NCBI GenBank assembly: GCA_947491945.1 | Contig: CANLLN010000003.1 | Coordinates: 124,001 to 188,000 of the forward strand | DNA length: 64,000 bases | Direction: 5' to 3' | DNA from: an uncultured Carboxylicivirga sp. | GTDB taxonomy: Bacteria; Bacteroidota; Bacteroidia; Bacteroidales; Marinilabiliaceae | In this document: in pieces, positions 44,574 through 53,300 of the stretch | How the letters are laid out: each line of letters starts with the position of its first letter | Numbering within the stretch: the first letter of the stretch is position 1 | Translations under genes and position numbers: made by a program | The notes under the pieces: model-generated | What the model saw: only the letters and a program-made list of their open reading frames with translations | The model's database searches: none | Told to the model about the DNA's origin: nothing

Positions 44574-45007
44574 GAGCACATAAAGAGGAGAGGTTAATCG
44601 TATCATCCCGTATGAGATGCTTCTCCAAGTTAACTATTCGACTTCAATATTTTCTGATGCAATACCTGCGTATTGCATTTTTTTTTGCTAACTACATATA
44701 CATATTAAACAGACTATGGTCTGCTGACGTAAAGCCCTTGAACTATTGATAAAAGGATCTCCTATCAGGGGTATAGCCTGTAATTCACATGCACTCGGCA
44801 TAGGATAATATCGTACATAGACCATCTCAATATTACGATGCTGAAGGTTTCAATTTAGGGGAGCAGCTAGTTTGTAATTTATTTTAAAGTGTTATTCTGT
44901 TGTAAGTCTTTAAAATACACATGTGTGTAACTATGTGCAATTGATGTAACTTATTGTTTTGTATTGGCTTACATGTTTATTTTGTGCCAAACAAAAATAG
45001 GAAAGTG
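44574..45007. other. Intergenic stretch between the BFD-like and VOC genes
   Basis: About 430 nt hold no ORF read as a gene. It contains the terminator at 44657-44686 and AT-rich DNA thereafter. The stretch directly before the VOC gene may carry its promoter; no clear box was found. Confidence 0.5.
44657..44686 (+). terminator. Rho-independent-type terminator after the BFD-like gene
   Basis: Perfect 9-bp arms ATGCAATAC (44657-44665) and GTATTGCAT (44670-44678) around CTGC are followed by eight T. Confidence 0.88.
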
Positions 45008-45604
45008 ATGTTTATAAATAAATTAATTGTTGTTAGTGTTTTTGCACTTTCAACCATTGTTAACTCACAAAACAATAACGAGATGCATAATTTTAATGAA
45101 TCAGGTAAGACTTACCCTAAAACATTCTCTCACATTGGAATTACGGTACCAAATATCGACCAGGCAGTTAAGTTTTATACTGAGGTAATGGGTTTCTACA
45201 TTATTATGGAACCAACAGTTGTAACTGAAGAAAATGAGACCGCCATCGGTCAAATGTGTATAGATGTGTTTGGTACGGGCTGGGGCACATTTAAAATAGC
45301 CCATATTTCAACCGGTGATAGAATAGGGTTTGAATTATTCGAATTTGAGACAAGTAAAGACTTAAAGCCGAGGTTTGAACCATTCAGAACGGGTCTATTT
45401 CATTTTTCGGTTCAGGATCCGGATGTTGAAGGGCTTGTAAAGAAGATTGTGGATGCCGGAGGCAAACAAAGAATGCCAATAAGGGAATATTATCCAGGCG
45501 ACAAACCTTACCGTATGTGTTATGTGGAAGATCCATTTGGTACTGTTTTCGAAATATATTCTCATTCTTACGAACTGCACTACTCATTAGGAGCGTATAA
45601 GTGA
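45008..45604 (+). CDS. Exported VOC/glyoxalase-like protein
   Basis: The 198-residue protein has a signal peptide (MFINKLIVVSVFALS..., cut near VNSQ) and a VOC (vicinal oxygen chelate) beta-alpha-beta domain: TFSHIGITVPNIDQAVKFYT at the N-side, LFHFSVQDPDVE in the middle and DPFGTVFEIYSH at the end, the latter with the metal-ligand Glu. The VOC fold holds a metal ion for glyoxalase or dioxygenase chemistry, or binds drugs. The start at 45008 is chosen over 44954 because the signal peptide begins there. The 3' end overlaps the HxlR gene by 25 nt on the opposite strand. Substrate unknown. Confidence 0.86.
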   Translation: MFINKLIVVSVFALSTIVNSQNNNEMHNFNESGKTYPKTFSHIGITVPNIDQAVKFYTEVMGFYIIMEPTVVTEENETAIGQMCIDVFGTGWGTFKIAHISTGDRIGFELFEFETSKDLKPRFEPFRTGLFHFSVQDPDVEGLVKKIVDAGGKQRMPIREYYPGDKPYRMCYVEDPFGTVFEIYSHSYELHYSLGAYK

Positions 45605-45951
45605 TTGGATTTTGCAAAATCATGTCCCCATTTGTCCAGCTGAAGGATGATGGGGATTAATGATTTGCCTTCTTTCGTTAATTCGTATTTTACTTTTGGT
45701 GGAGTTACCGGGTAAACAATGCGCCTAACAAGTTTGTCTTTTTCCAGTGCTCGAATAGAATAAGTAAACATTCTATTGGATAGGTCTGTAATACTTTTTT
45801 GTAATTCGCCAGACCTTTGTGCACCATCTTTGAGATGAAAAATAATAAGACTTTTGTATTTATCGCCTATTAAATTGAGCGTAAAGGCCAAGGGACAATA
45901 AAATTGCTTGTCATTATATTTAATACTTTTCTTAGATGTGTTACTATTCAT
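45580..45951 (-). CDS. HxlR-family transcriptional regulator
   Basis: The 123-residue protein contains the HxlR winged helix-turn-helix with CPLAFTLNLIGDKYKSLIIFHL (about residues 19-40), the recognition region SNRMFTYSIRALEKDKLVRRIVYPVTPPKVKYELT, and a C-terminal dimerisation helix. HxlR proteins often sense aldehydes or quinones through the conserved Cys near residue 19 (present here). It is encoded opposite to the VOC gene, their 3' ends overlapping by 25 nt. It lies just downstream of a methyltransferase remnant, perhaps a former partner. Confidence 0.93.
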   Translation of the reverse strand: MNSNTSKKSIKYNDKQFYCPLAFTLNLIGDKYKSLIIFHLKDGAQRSGELQKSITDLSNRMFTYSIRALEKDKLVRRIVYPVTPPKVKYELTKEGKSLIPIILQLDKWGHDFAKSNHLYAPNE

Positions 45952-46033
45952 AGCTGCGTTTTTATACCTTACCTGACAGTTTGAAGATTAGTATAAAAAT
46001 AATCAATATCGGTAGCTTTAACACTAAGGTCAT

Positions 46034-46244
46034 TTGAATGGAAGGGGCACGTGGCATTGTTTTTTTGCTTTGGGTAAAATTAATTCGCTTAATAATCCTG
46101 TGTCCCACCCTAAAGTATTTTCAGACCCTCAATATCAACTAACTCTGTGCGACTGTTAAATGCTTTTTTAGAGAATTCAACTACTCCTGGATTCGTTTCC
46201 CAATTTTCTGCATATTCATCCCACTCGGTTTTCATTTCGTCCAT
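46034..46244 (-). pseudogene. Remnant of a SAM-dependent methyltransferase
   Basis: Reading the minus strand, an ATG at 46244 opens a 44-residue stretch (MDEMKTEWDEYAENWETNPG...VDIEGLKIL) that stops at 46110. This matches the start of small class I SAM methyltransferases, which continue with a DFGCGTG motif. Here the DNA shows a truncated, frameshifted version of that motif, then GLLSELILPKAKK in another frame, then a stop near 46034. The gene is thus cut short at both the glycine-rich motif and the C-terminal four-fifths. It is on the strand of the HxlR gene, upstream of it. Confidence 0.72.
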
Positions 46245-46264
46245 TTTCTAATTGATCTATTCAC

Positions 46265-47476
46265 TTATTTATCAATCATCAGCAAGGAGCTGTCACCATA
46301 GCTCAAAAAGCGAAAGTCGTTTTCCAACGCGTAGTTATAGATGTCTGTCCAGCGTTTTCCTACAATGGCGCTAATGAGTAATAGCAGGGTGCTTTGTGGT
46401 TGGTGAAAATTGGTCACCAGACCACTGATTAGTTTAAACCTGTAGCCCGGTACAATGATGATGGCTGTTTTACCTGCCAGGTGATTGAGTTGTTGTTGTT
46501 TCATGTAGTTTAGTAGCGCCATCAGGGCTTCATCCTTACTGTAGAAAGCCGTTAGGTTATAGGGATCCCACTGTTGAATGCCCTGTTCAATGCTTTCTCC
46601 GCTTAGGATGCGTACACCATACCAGTAGAGGCTCTCCAGCGTGCGTACCGAGGTGGTTCCAACGGCAATCAGTGGCTCTTTATTGGCGATTAACTGCTCC
46701 AAGGCATTTCGCTCTATCGCAAAATGTTCGGTATGCATATCATGATCGGAGATCTCTTCGCTTTTTACCGGTTTAAAAGTACCGGCCCCCACATGAAGGG
46801 TTACGTTGAGCAAAGGATGCCCCTTTTCCTTAAGGCGTACTAAAATATCATCGGTAAAATGGAGTCCGGCCGTAGGGGCTGCCACCGATCCCTGATGCTG
46901 AGAGTAAACAGTTTGATAACGTTGCTTGTCAATGTCTTCGGTGTCGCGATTCAGGTAGGGGGGTATGGGTGTACGGCCAATATTTTCTATCAGTTCAGAG
47001 AAGGCGTAGTTAGGATTGTTCCAGCTAAAGCGAATGGCATAGGCATCGCCCATTCGCTCGCCTTTTTCAATGCATAAGGTAATGTCTTGTTCATCGATGG
47101 TCAGCGTCTGACTAAGGACGCCGCTTTTCCATTTGCGGGCATTGCCTACAATGCACTTCCAGATAGTGGCTTCGCGTGTGTTAAAAGCGGAGTTAACTTC
47201 AGCGGGTTCCAGTGGTTCAAGGCAGAATATTTCTATGGCGGCACCCGTTTCCTTTTGAAAGCGAAGGCGCGCACGTATGACCTTGGTGTTGTTAAAAGCC
47301 AGCATGGCCCCCACAGGTAATACATTCAGTAAATCAGGGAACTTGCCTTCCTCAATTTGCTGATTGCGATATATCAATAGTTTTGACTCATCGCGATTGG
47401 CCAAAGGGTATTTAGCAATGCGTTCTTCGGGCAGTGTATAGCTATATTCGCTGATGGAGATGCTGGGCTTATTCAT
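46265..47476 (-). CDS. queA: S-adenosylmethionine:tRNA ribosyltransferase-isomerase
   Basis: The 403-residue protein transfers and isomerises the ribosyl part of SAM onto preQ1-tRNA to make epoxyqueuosine. It contains family segments YTLPEERIAKYP, AFNNTKVIRARL, GSVAAPTAGLHFT, VTLHVGAGTFKPV and the C-terminal GLVTNFHQPQSTLLLLISAI. It is longer than E. coli QueA (356), as is usual in the Bacteroidetes. A -7 element lies 20 nt upstream, divergent from the Smr gene. It is cytoplasmic. Confidence 0.96.
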   Translation of the reverse strand: MNKPSISISEYSYTLPEERIAKYPLANRDESKLLIYRNQQIEEGKFPDLLNVLPVGAMLAFNNTKVIRARLRFQKETGAAIEIFCLEPLEPAEVNSAFNTREATIWKCIVGNARKWKSGVLSQTLTIDEQDITLCIEKGERMGDAYAIRFSWNNPNYAFSELIENIGRTPIPPYLNRDTEDIDKQRYQTVYSQHQGSVAAPTAGLHFTDDILVRLKEKGHPLLNVTLHVGAGTFKPVKSEEISDHDMHTEHFAIERNALEQLIANKEPLIAVGTTSVRTLESLYWYGVRILSGESIEQGIQQWDPYNLTAFYSKDEALMALLNYMKQQQLNHLAGKTAIIIVPGYRFKLISGLVTNFHQPQSTLLLLISAIVGKRWTDIYNYALENDFRFLSYGDSSLLMIDK

Positions 47477-47496
47477 TCGTTTTATTTTTAGCGCGA

Positions 47497-47514
47497 CAAA
47501 TTTAGTTAACTTTG
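47497..47514. promoter_or_regulatory. Back-to-back divergent promoters for queA and the Smr gene
   Basis: On the minus strand TAAATTTG (47504-47497) faces queA, 20 nt from its ATG. On the plus strand TAACTTTG (47507-47514) faces the Smr/DUF2027 gene, 60 nt from its ATG. The two -7 elements are only 2 nt apart, so their -33 regions overlap each other's transcribed DNA. Confidence 0.6.
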
Positions 47515-47574
47515 CATGACTGCACCAATTGAGGGTGCGAATTATTGCTTATGGATTATTAAAAATTGTTGACG

Positions 47575-48588
47575 ATGATAGTGAAAGCCGGCGATATAGT
47601 TCGCTTTTTAAATACAAGTGGTGGAGGTGTTGTGGTGCGTACTGAAGGCAAGTTAGCCTATGTGGAAGATCAAGATGGTTTTGAAGTGCCCGTATTGACC
47701 AACGAATGTGTGGTGATAAAAGATGAGAAGCCTGCCGCCGGAGGCGGAGAAGCGGTGACCGAACAGGAAGAGCCGGAAAACTACGATTTTCCGGAGGAGG
47801 TGGGTGATGATACGGCGCCGCAGGTGTATCTTGCTTTTCTGCATGGCGATAAGCCGGGACAGGCCTCCGGCAACTTACGTGCGCAAATGGTTAACGACAG
47901 CAACTTCTTCGTGTATTATACTATTAGTAACCTGCGCAAAGATGGTGATCTCGATCTTTTGTACCATGGCATGGTGGAGCCCAATACTAAAGTAGCTCTT
48001 GATCGTTTAGGGGTGATGCAGCTCGATGACCGTCAGTGGCAGGTTAACCTGATGTTGTTTAAGCAGAATAAGAGCTATAAGAATATGGTACCTGTGTCGG
48101 AAGTGATTAAGATAAAAGCTGCCCGCTTTCTAAAAGAAAACGTGTTTGCTGATAATGATTACTACCACGAAAAGGCCGTTCTACTGCCGGTTATTAAGGG
48201 TGAGCTGGAGCGCAAATTGGAGGCTTTAAGCGACCGGGAGATTAACAAGGCACTGCGTGAGAAAGAAGAGGTATCGGTGCGTAAGAAGACCAAACGACGT
48301 GATGATAATAAGATGTTGGAGGTTGATTTGCATATAGATGAACTCATTGATACAATCGCTGGTCTCAGTAAAGGAGAAATTATCACCATTCAACTCGATA
48401 AGTTTAAGCAGGTGATGGATGATAATAAACAAAATAAGGGTCGTAAGATTGTGTTTATACATGGCGTGGGTAACGGTAAGCTAAAGACAGAGTTGCGTAA
48501 GTTGCTCGATCGACAGTATAAAAAGCATGTCTATCAGGATGCTTCTTTTCGCGAGTACGGCTATGGTGCTACCATGGTAATAATATAA
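47575..48588 (+). CDS. DUF2027/Smr-domain protein
   Basis: The 337-residue protein has an N-terminal DUF2027 region (about 1-200, starting MIVKAGDIVRFLNTSGGGVV) and a C-terminal Smr domain (~245-337) with DLHIDEL and the conserved VFIHGVGNGKL (HGxGxG type). Smr domains are nucleases or nucleic-acid-binding modules found in MutS2-type proteins. The start ATG at 47575 is chosen over TTG at 47566. Its function is unknown; it is cytoplasmic. It is divergent from queA. Confidence 0.93.
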   Translation: MIVKAGDIVRFLNTSGGGVVVRTEGKLAYVEDQDGFEVPVLTNECVVIKDEKPAAGGGEAVTEQEEPENYDFPEEVGDDTAPQVYLAFLHGDKPGQASGNLRAQMVNDSNFFVYYTISNLRKDGDLDLLYHGMVEPNTKVALDRLGVMQLDDRQWQVNLMLFKQNKSYKNMVPVSEVIKIKAARFLKENVFADNDYYHEKAVLLPVIKGELERKLEALSDREINKALREKEEVSVRKKTKRRDDNKMLEVDLHIDELIDTIAGLSKGEIITIQLDKFKQVMDDNKQNKGRKIVFIHGVGNGKLKTELRKLLDRQYKKHVYQDASFREYGYGATMVII

Positions 48589-49352
48589 TTCGCAAGATGT
48601 TTTTTCAATAAATACAACTCAGGGTTTTCTACAGAATGCGTAGTTAACCCTGAGGGGTTAATATAAAGGAAGTTAAATCCTTTATTTTGAACTAATATTA
48701 GGTCTATACTCTTCTGTAATATTTAAGGTTCATATTTGAATTTGCGCATTGACTGCCCATATCAAGCCTTGTTTTGATATGGGAATCTGTGGCTGCAAGT
48801 CAAATACATCCTATATCGTTCCTCGCCTTGGGATGTGCAAACTATAATTCTCACCAGGGGATAAAGAATGGATTTCCAGAGTGGGTTTATTGATGATTTT
48901 GATAAAATGTCAATAGGTTTGTTTCTCAAAACGATAACCTAACGGCTTCCGTTGAAAGTACATTTAGGGATGCATTCTGAAAAACACCCATTCAACCGGC
49001 TTTGAGGTGATCTTCTACTTGTTTTTAATTGTGAAGAGTGGTGGTGTTGGCTGTCTATTGTGTAAGGGGATAGAACATCTGATTAAATCTTCATATAAGG
49101 CATAATATCATATTGCGAAATGACAAATGTAAGTGCATAATTAAACTATGTAGTATGCGGATTCTGAATATTGTTTAATATTAAAATCATGTCAGGTGCT
49201 AATAGTTGAATGTTATTTTCATAACTAGAATAGTGATATTAAATCATTGATTTGCTAATAAAAAATTAAGAATCGCTTGGATTTATGATGTATTATTAAA
49301 ACATTGTAAATTAATATCATATAAATTACTGTAATACTATAAAACAGTAGGT
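48589..49352. other. Gene-free 760-nt region with two hairpins
   Basis: No ORF here reads as protein. It holds a hairpin CTCAGGGTT/AACCCTGAG (48618-48626 and 48646-48654), a likely terminator for the Smr gene, and a second perfect 10-bp hairpin CCCATATCAA/TTGATATGGG (48756-48765 and 48774-48783). The rest, especially from 49080 on, is AT-rich and must include the promoter of the coiled-coil protein gene at 49353. Confidence 0.6.
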
Positions 49353-50015
49353 ATGCATTACTCAAGATCCAGTTTGGCGGTTTTTCAATCAGGTATAGAG
49401 TTGTTGATTCAACGAAGTCTTCAGCAAATAACTGTACTGAATGCGATACGTCATTATGGATATGATGAACCCCGGCTGCATCAAATGCAGGCGCTAAATG
49501 CTGATTTATTGAAACTGGCTGAAACTGTAGAGCAGGCAAAGAAAGACCGACAGGCTTTGTTTAAGGAAAAACGGAGAATGTATGCGGCTATAAAACGTGA
49601 CTATATGCGTTACCTGAAGCTCACCCGCATACTCTTGGCTGAGGATAAAAATGCGGTAAAAGTATTAATGTTAAATGGCATACGAGAGCGAAAACTAAAA
49701 GATTTCACTTTTCAAATGACAACCTTTGTATCCAATTTGCTGAATAGCCGGGATTGGCTCAATGCCTTGTCTGTTTATAATATTAGCCCTGAGGATTTAC
49801 GGTCGCTTGATGCTCGCCTTAAAGACCTTATGCGACTGGATGGGCAGTGCAATGAGGCCCAGAATGAGGTGAAGCGATTGTTGATACAGCGCAAAAAAAA
49901 ATTATTAGAAATGCAGCGGCAGGTGAGTGATTTCGTAAAAGTGTTACGGATTGCCTTGGAGCAGCAGTCGAACTTGTTGGCTGGGCTGGGCTTAACAACA
50001 AAAAACAAGGATTAA
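49353..50015 (+). CDS. Coiled-coil protein of unknown function
   Basis: The 220-residue protein is almost wholly helical and rich in Lys, Arg, Glu and Leu, with heptad-like stretches at about 45-100 and 155-215. It has no signal peptide, membrane segment or known motif. It lies about 300 nt upstream of the giant cargo gene on the same strand and could be part of that locus, perhaps as a cytoplasmic scaffold. That is an inference from position only. Confidence 0.75.
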   Translation: MHYSRSSLAVFQSGIELLIQRSLQQITVLNAIRHYGYDEPRLHQMQALNADLLKLAETVEQAKKDRQALFKEKRRMYAAIKRDYMRYLKLTRILLAEDKNAVKVLMLNGIRERKLKDFTFQMTTFVSNLLNSRDWLNALSVYNISPEDLRSLDARLKDLMRLDGQCNEAQNEVKRLLIQRKKKLLEMQRQVSDFVKVLRIALEQQSNLLAGLGLTTKNKD

Positions 50016-50311
50016 ACGATAAATAGAACGGCTGGAGGGTCGAGAGAAGAGAAAGAATACCGGGTTGGCTGTAACTTATGAGCAATAATGTCGTAAAAAA
50101 TTTAATTGTTTGAGATAGTTCGTTTCTGCATTACCGCAGAAGGGGCGAAGTGTGTGGTAATGATTGGCTTATTCATCGCCTTTAATAAGGTGTTGATAAA
50201 ATAATTATAATAATCAGACCTAAGCTATGCGGGTATTGAAAACGAAATTATATTTTTATTGCTGTTTAGAGGGACTATGTGAAGTTGGGGACCCAATGTA
50301 AACTCATGTTT

Positions 50312-53300
50312 ATGAAGAGAATGAAGCATTTATTTGGTGTTTTTGTATGTTTGCTATTGGCTGTAAATGTCTATGGCCAAGAATTTGGTGCCGGTGTTAA
50401 CTCAGCGGATGAACAAGTCAAGCGAAATAAATTATATAAACAAGTAGAACGCCAAATTGCCAAAAGTGGGGCAAGCCTTAAAGGCTTAAGAGATTCTATA
50501 TCGAGCTTGGAAGATCAATATTGTTCGGCCGGTGGTGCTGACGTCATTGTTCCCAATAGCTGGCATAAGGATGCCATAGATATCACTTGGCGTGTTTATA
50601 CCACTGCTGGAGGGGTGCAAACCGATCATCCCGAGTGGTTTACCATCAATGGAAGCGGACAAAATACTGAACTGCATTTTTTACCACATCAAGTAGAGCC
50701 TCAATATTATGGGCAGTCTGTTGTGTTTAGCTACGTGCAAACCGATGGATTAGGCAATGTTGGAACAAGTTATGATTATACGCGCGTGTATGAGTCTCCG
50801 GCTGTTTTTAATCTGGGTAGCGATGCTGAAATATGTCAGGGTCAAACATATGACTTGGTGCTCGATGGATCAGAAGTAGGGGTTGAATACAAATTTTACC
50901 GCGATGGCACTCTCGTTAATGAAGTGCCTGAGTCAGGCACCGGAGGGGCAATGTCGTATCGTGTATCGCGCGCGGGGGTGTATACTGTAAAAGCGATTCA
51001 CACTAAGGGTAAATGTGAAGTCGATATGAATGGATCGGCTACCTTAATAGTGAATTCCTTGCCGCCTATCACGGCTACTAATGGAGGAAATATTTGCTTA
51101 GGCTTACCCTTTACGCTGCAAGGTGGGCCTGCCGGTATGGAAAGCTACACATGGACTGATGAGAATGGTGATGTAGTAGGTGCTTTGCCTGAGTTAACAT
51201 TAAACTCAAGCGCTTATGGTGTCGGTAGCCATACCTTTACACTGACTGTTGAAGATGGTAAGACTTGTGAAAATTCGGCTACGACGACGGTTGAAGTATT
51301 TGGCCTGCCCAACGTAACGGCGGCCAATAATGGACCGATCTGTGAAGGGGGAACGGCTACACTCGAAGCAACAGTAACCGGCGGCGAAGCGCCTTATTCC
51401 TATGAATGGACAAAAGTGCCTGATTTGACCATTGTGTCAACCAATAAAGATTATATAATCAATCCTGTGGTCGCGTCTGATGCCGGCACCTATGAAGTAA
51501 GCGTGTCAGATGCCAACGGCTGCGCTGCCACGGCAACTTCACAGACAACGCTTGAGGTTACTGAGCGCCCTACCGTTAGTATCGCCTATAATGATCCTGT
51601 TTGCGAAGGTCTGGCTTTAACACTAACGGCAACGCCTTCGGGAGGGACTACAAATTATTTAGAATATGTATGGTATAAGAATGGTCTGGAGATAGGACGA
51701 GGAGCTGCGAATACTTATACTATTAACCCTGCTGTTGCCCCAGATGATGACGGAACCTATAGTGTTACAGTGCAGGATGATGGTGGCTGTGTGAGTGATG
51801 CTGCACAAATAGCCGTAACCATTCATCCTAATACGCAGGCAACAGCAAGCAGTAACAGTCCTGCATGTGTAGGGCAAGATATAATGCTTACAGGTGGCCC
51901 TGCCGGGATGGACTCTTATGCCTGGACAGGTCCTGACGGATTTGTTAGCAATGAACAAAGTCCCGTTATTAGCAATGCTACCGCCGTTATGGCAGGTGAT
52001 TATACCTTAACAATCATCGATGGTAACACTTGTACTACTAATGCGACTACTACAGTTGTCGTTAATGAACTTCCTTCTATTACGGCTGATAATGATAGTC
52101 CGGTTTGTGAAGGGCAGGATGTGAACCTTAGCTCTATAGTTAGTGGGGGGATGGCACCTTTTACCTTTAGCTGGAGTAAGGTAGGTAACCCAGCCGAAAT
52201 ATCGACTCAGCAGAGTTTTACTCTAAGCTCTGTTACTATGACAGATGCTGGTCAGTATCAGGTGAGTGTGGTAGATGATAACGGCTGTGAAGCGCCTGTG
52301 TCTGCTATAACTGAAGTAACGGTTAATCCAGTGGCAACAGTCACAGTAAGTAATAGTGGACCGGTATGTGCTGGTAGCGATATAACCTTAAGTGCTGAAG
52401 TAACAGGCGGTACCGGTCCATATGCCTATCAGTGGGTTAAGACCACAAGTGGTTTAACGGTCAGTACCGATCCTTCTTTTACGATCAGCGGTGCTAATTC
52501 GTTTGATGCTGGTGAATACGTGTTGCTTGTTACAGATGATAATGGTTGTTCACCTGCCGGGGCCTCAACCATTGTAGTTGTTAATTCGCAGCCAACGGTG
52601 AGCATTAGTTATAATGCTCCTGTGTGTGAGAATACCGACTTGATTCTAACAGCGGTAGCCGCAGGTGGAAATGGGGTTTATTCAGAATATGTTTGGTATA
52701 AAGACGGCGTAGAAATAGCTCGCGGTTCCGAGGCATCTCATACGGTTGTGGGGACTACAGTAGCCGATGGTGGAACCTACAGTGTTTCTGTTGAAGATAA
52801 TATAGGCTGTAACAGTACCACCAGTGATTTGGCCGTTACCATTCATGCTAATCCATTGGTAACAGCAGACAATAACGGTCCGCTTTGTGCCGGGGATAAC
52901 TTACAGTTGACCGGTGGTCCCGAATCTATGGATAGCTACTCATGGACAGGACCTAACGGATTTATTAGTACAGAGCAAAGCCCATTGCTAAACAATGTGA
53001 CTACTGCAGCGACGGGTAACTACGAGTTAACGGTTACCGATAATAATACTTGTAGTGCTAGCGCAACTACCATAGTGGAAGTCAATGATATTAACGCGGC
53101 ACTACGAATTAGTCCGGCACCTCCAGGGTCGTCTGTTTGTGAAAATACGGAGCTGACTTTTGTGGCGGATGCCACATTGGGCTCGGATGATTATACATAC
53201 GAGTTTATTGTTAACGGTACGCCTCGTCCTGCAAGCGGAAATAGTATTGCAGTAGTAATTACAGAAAATACGACTGTTGAAGTAACCATTACGGATAATG

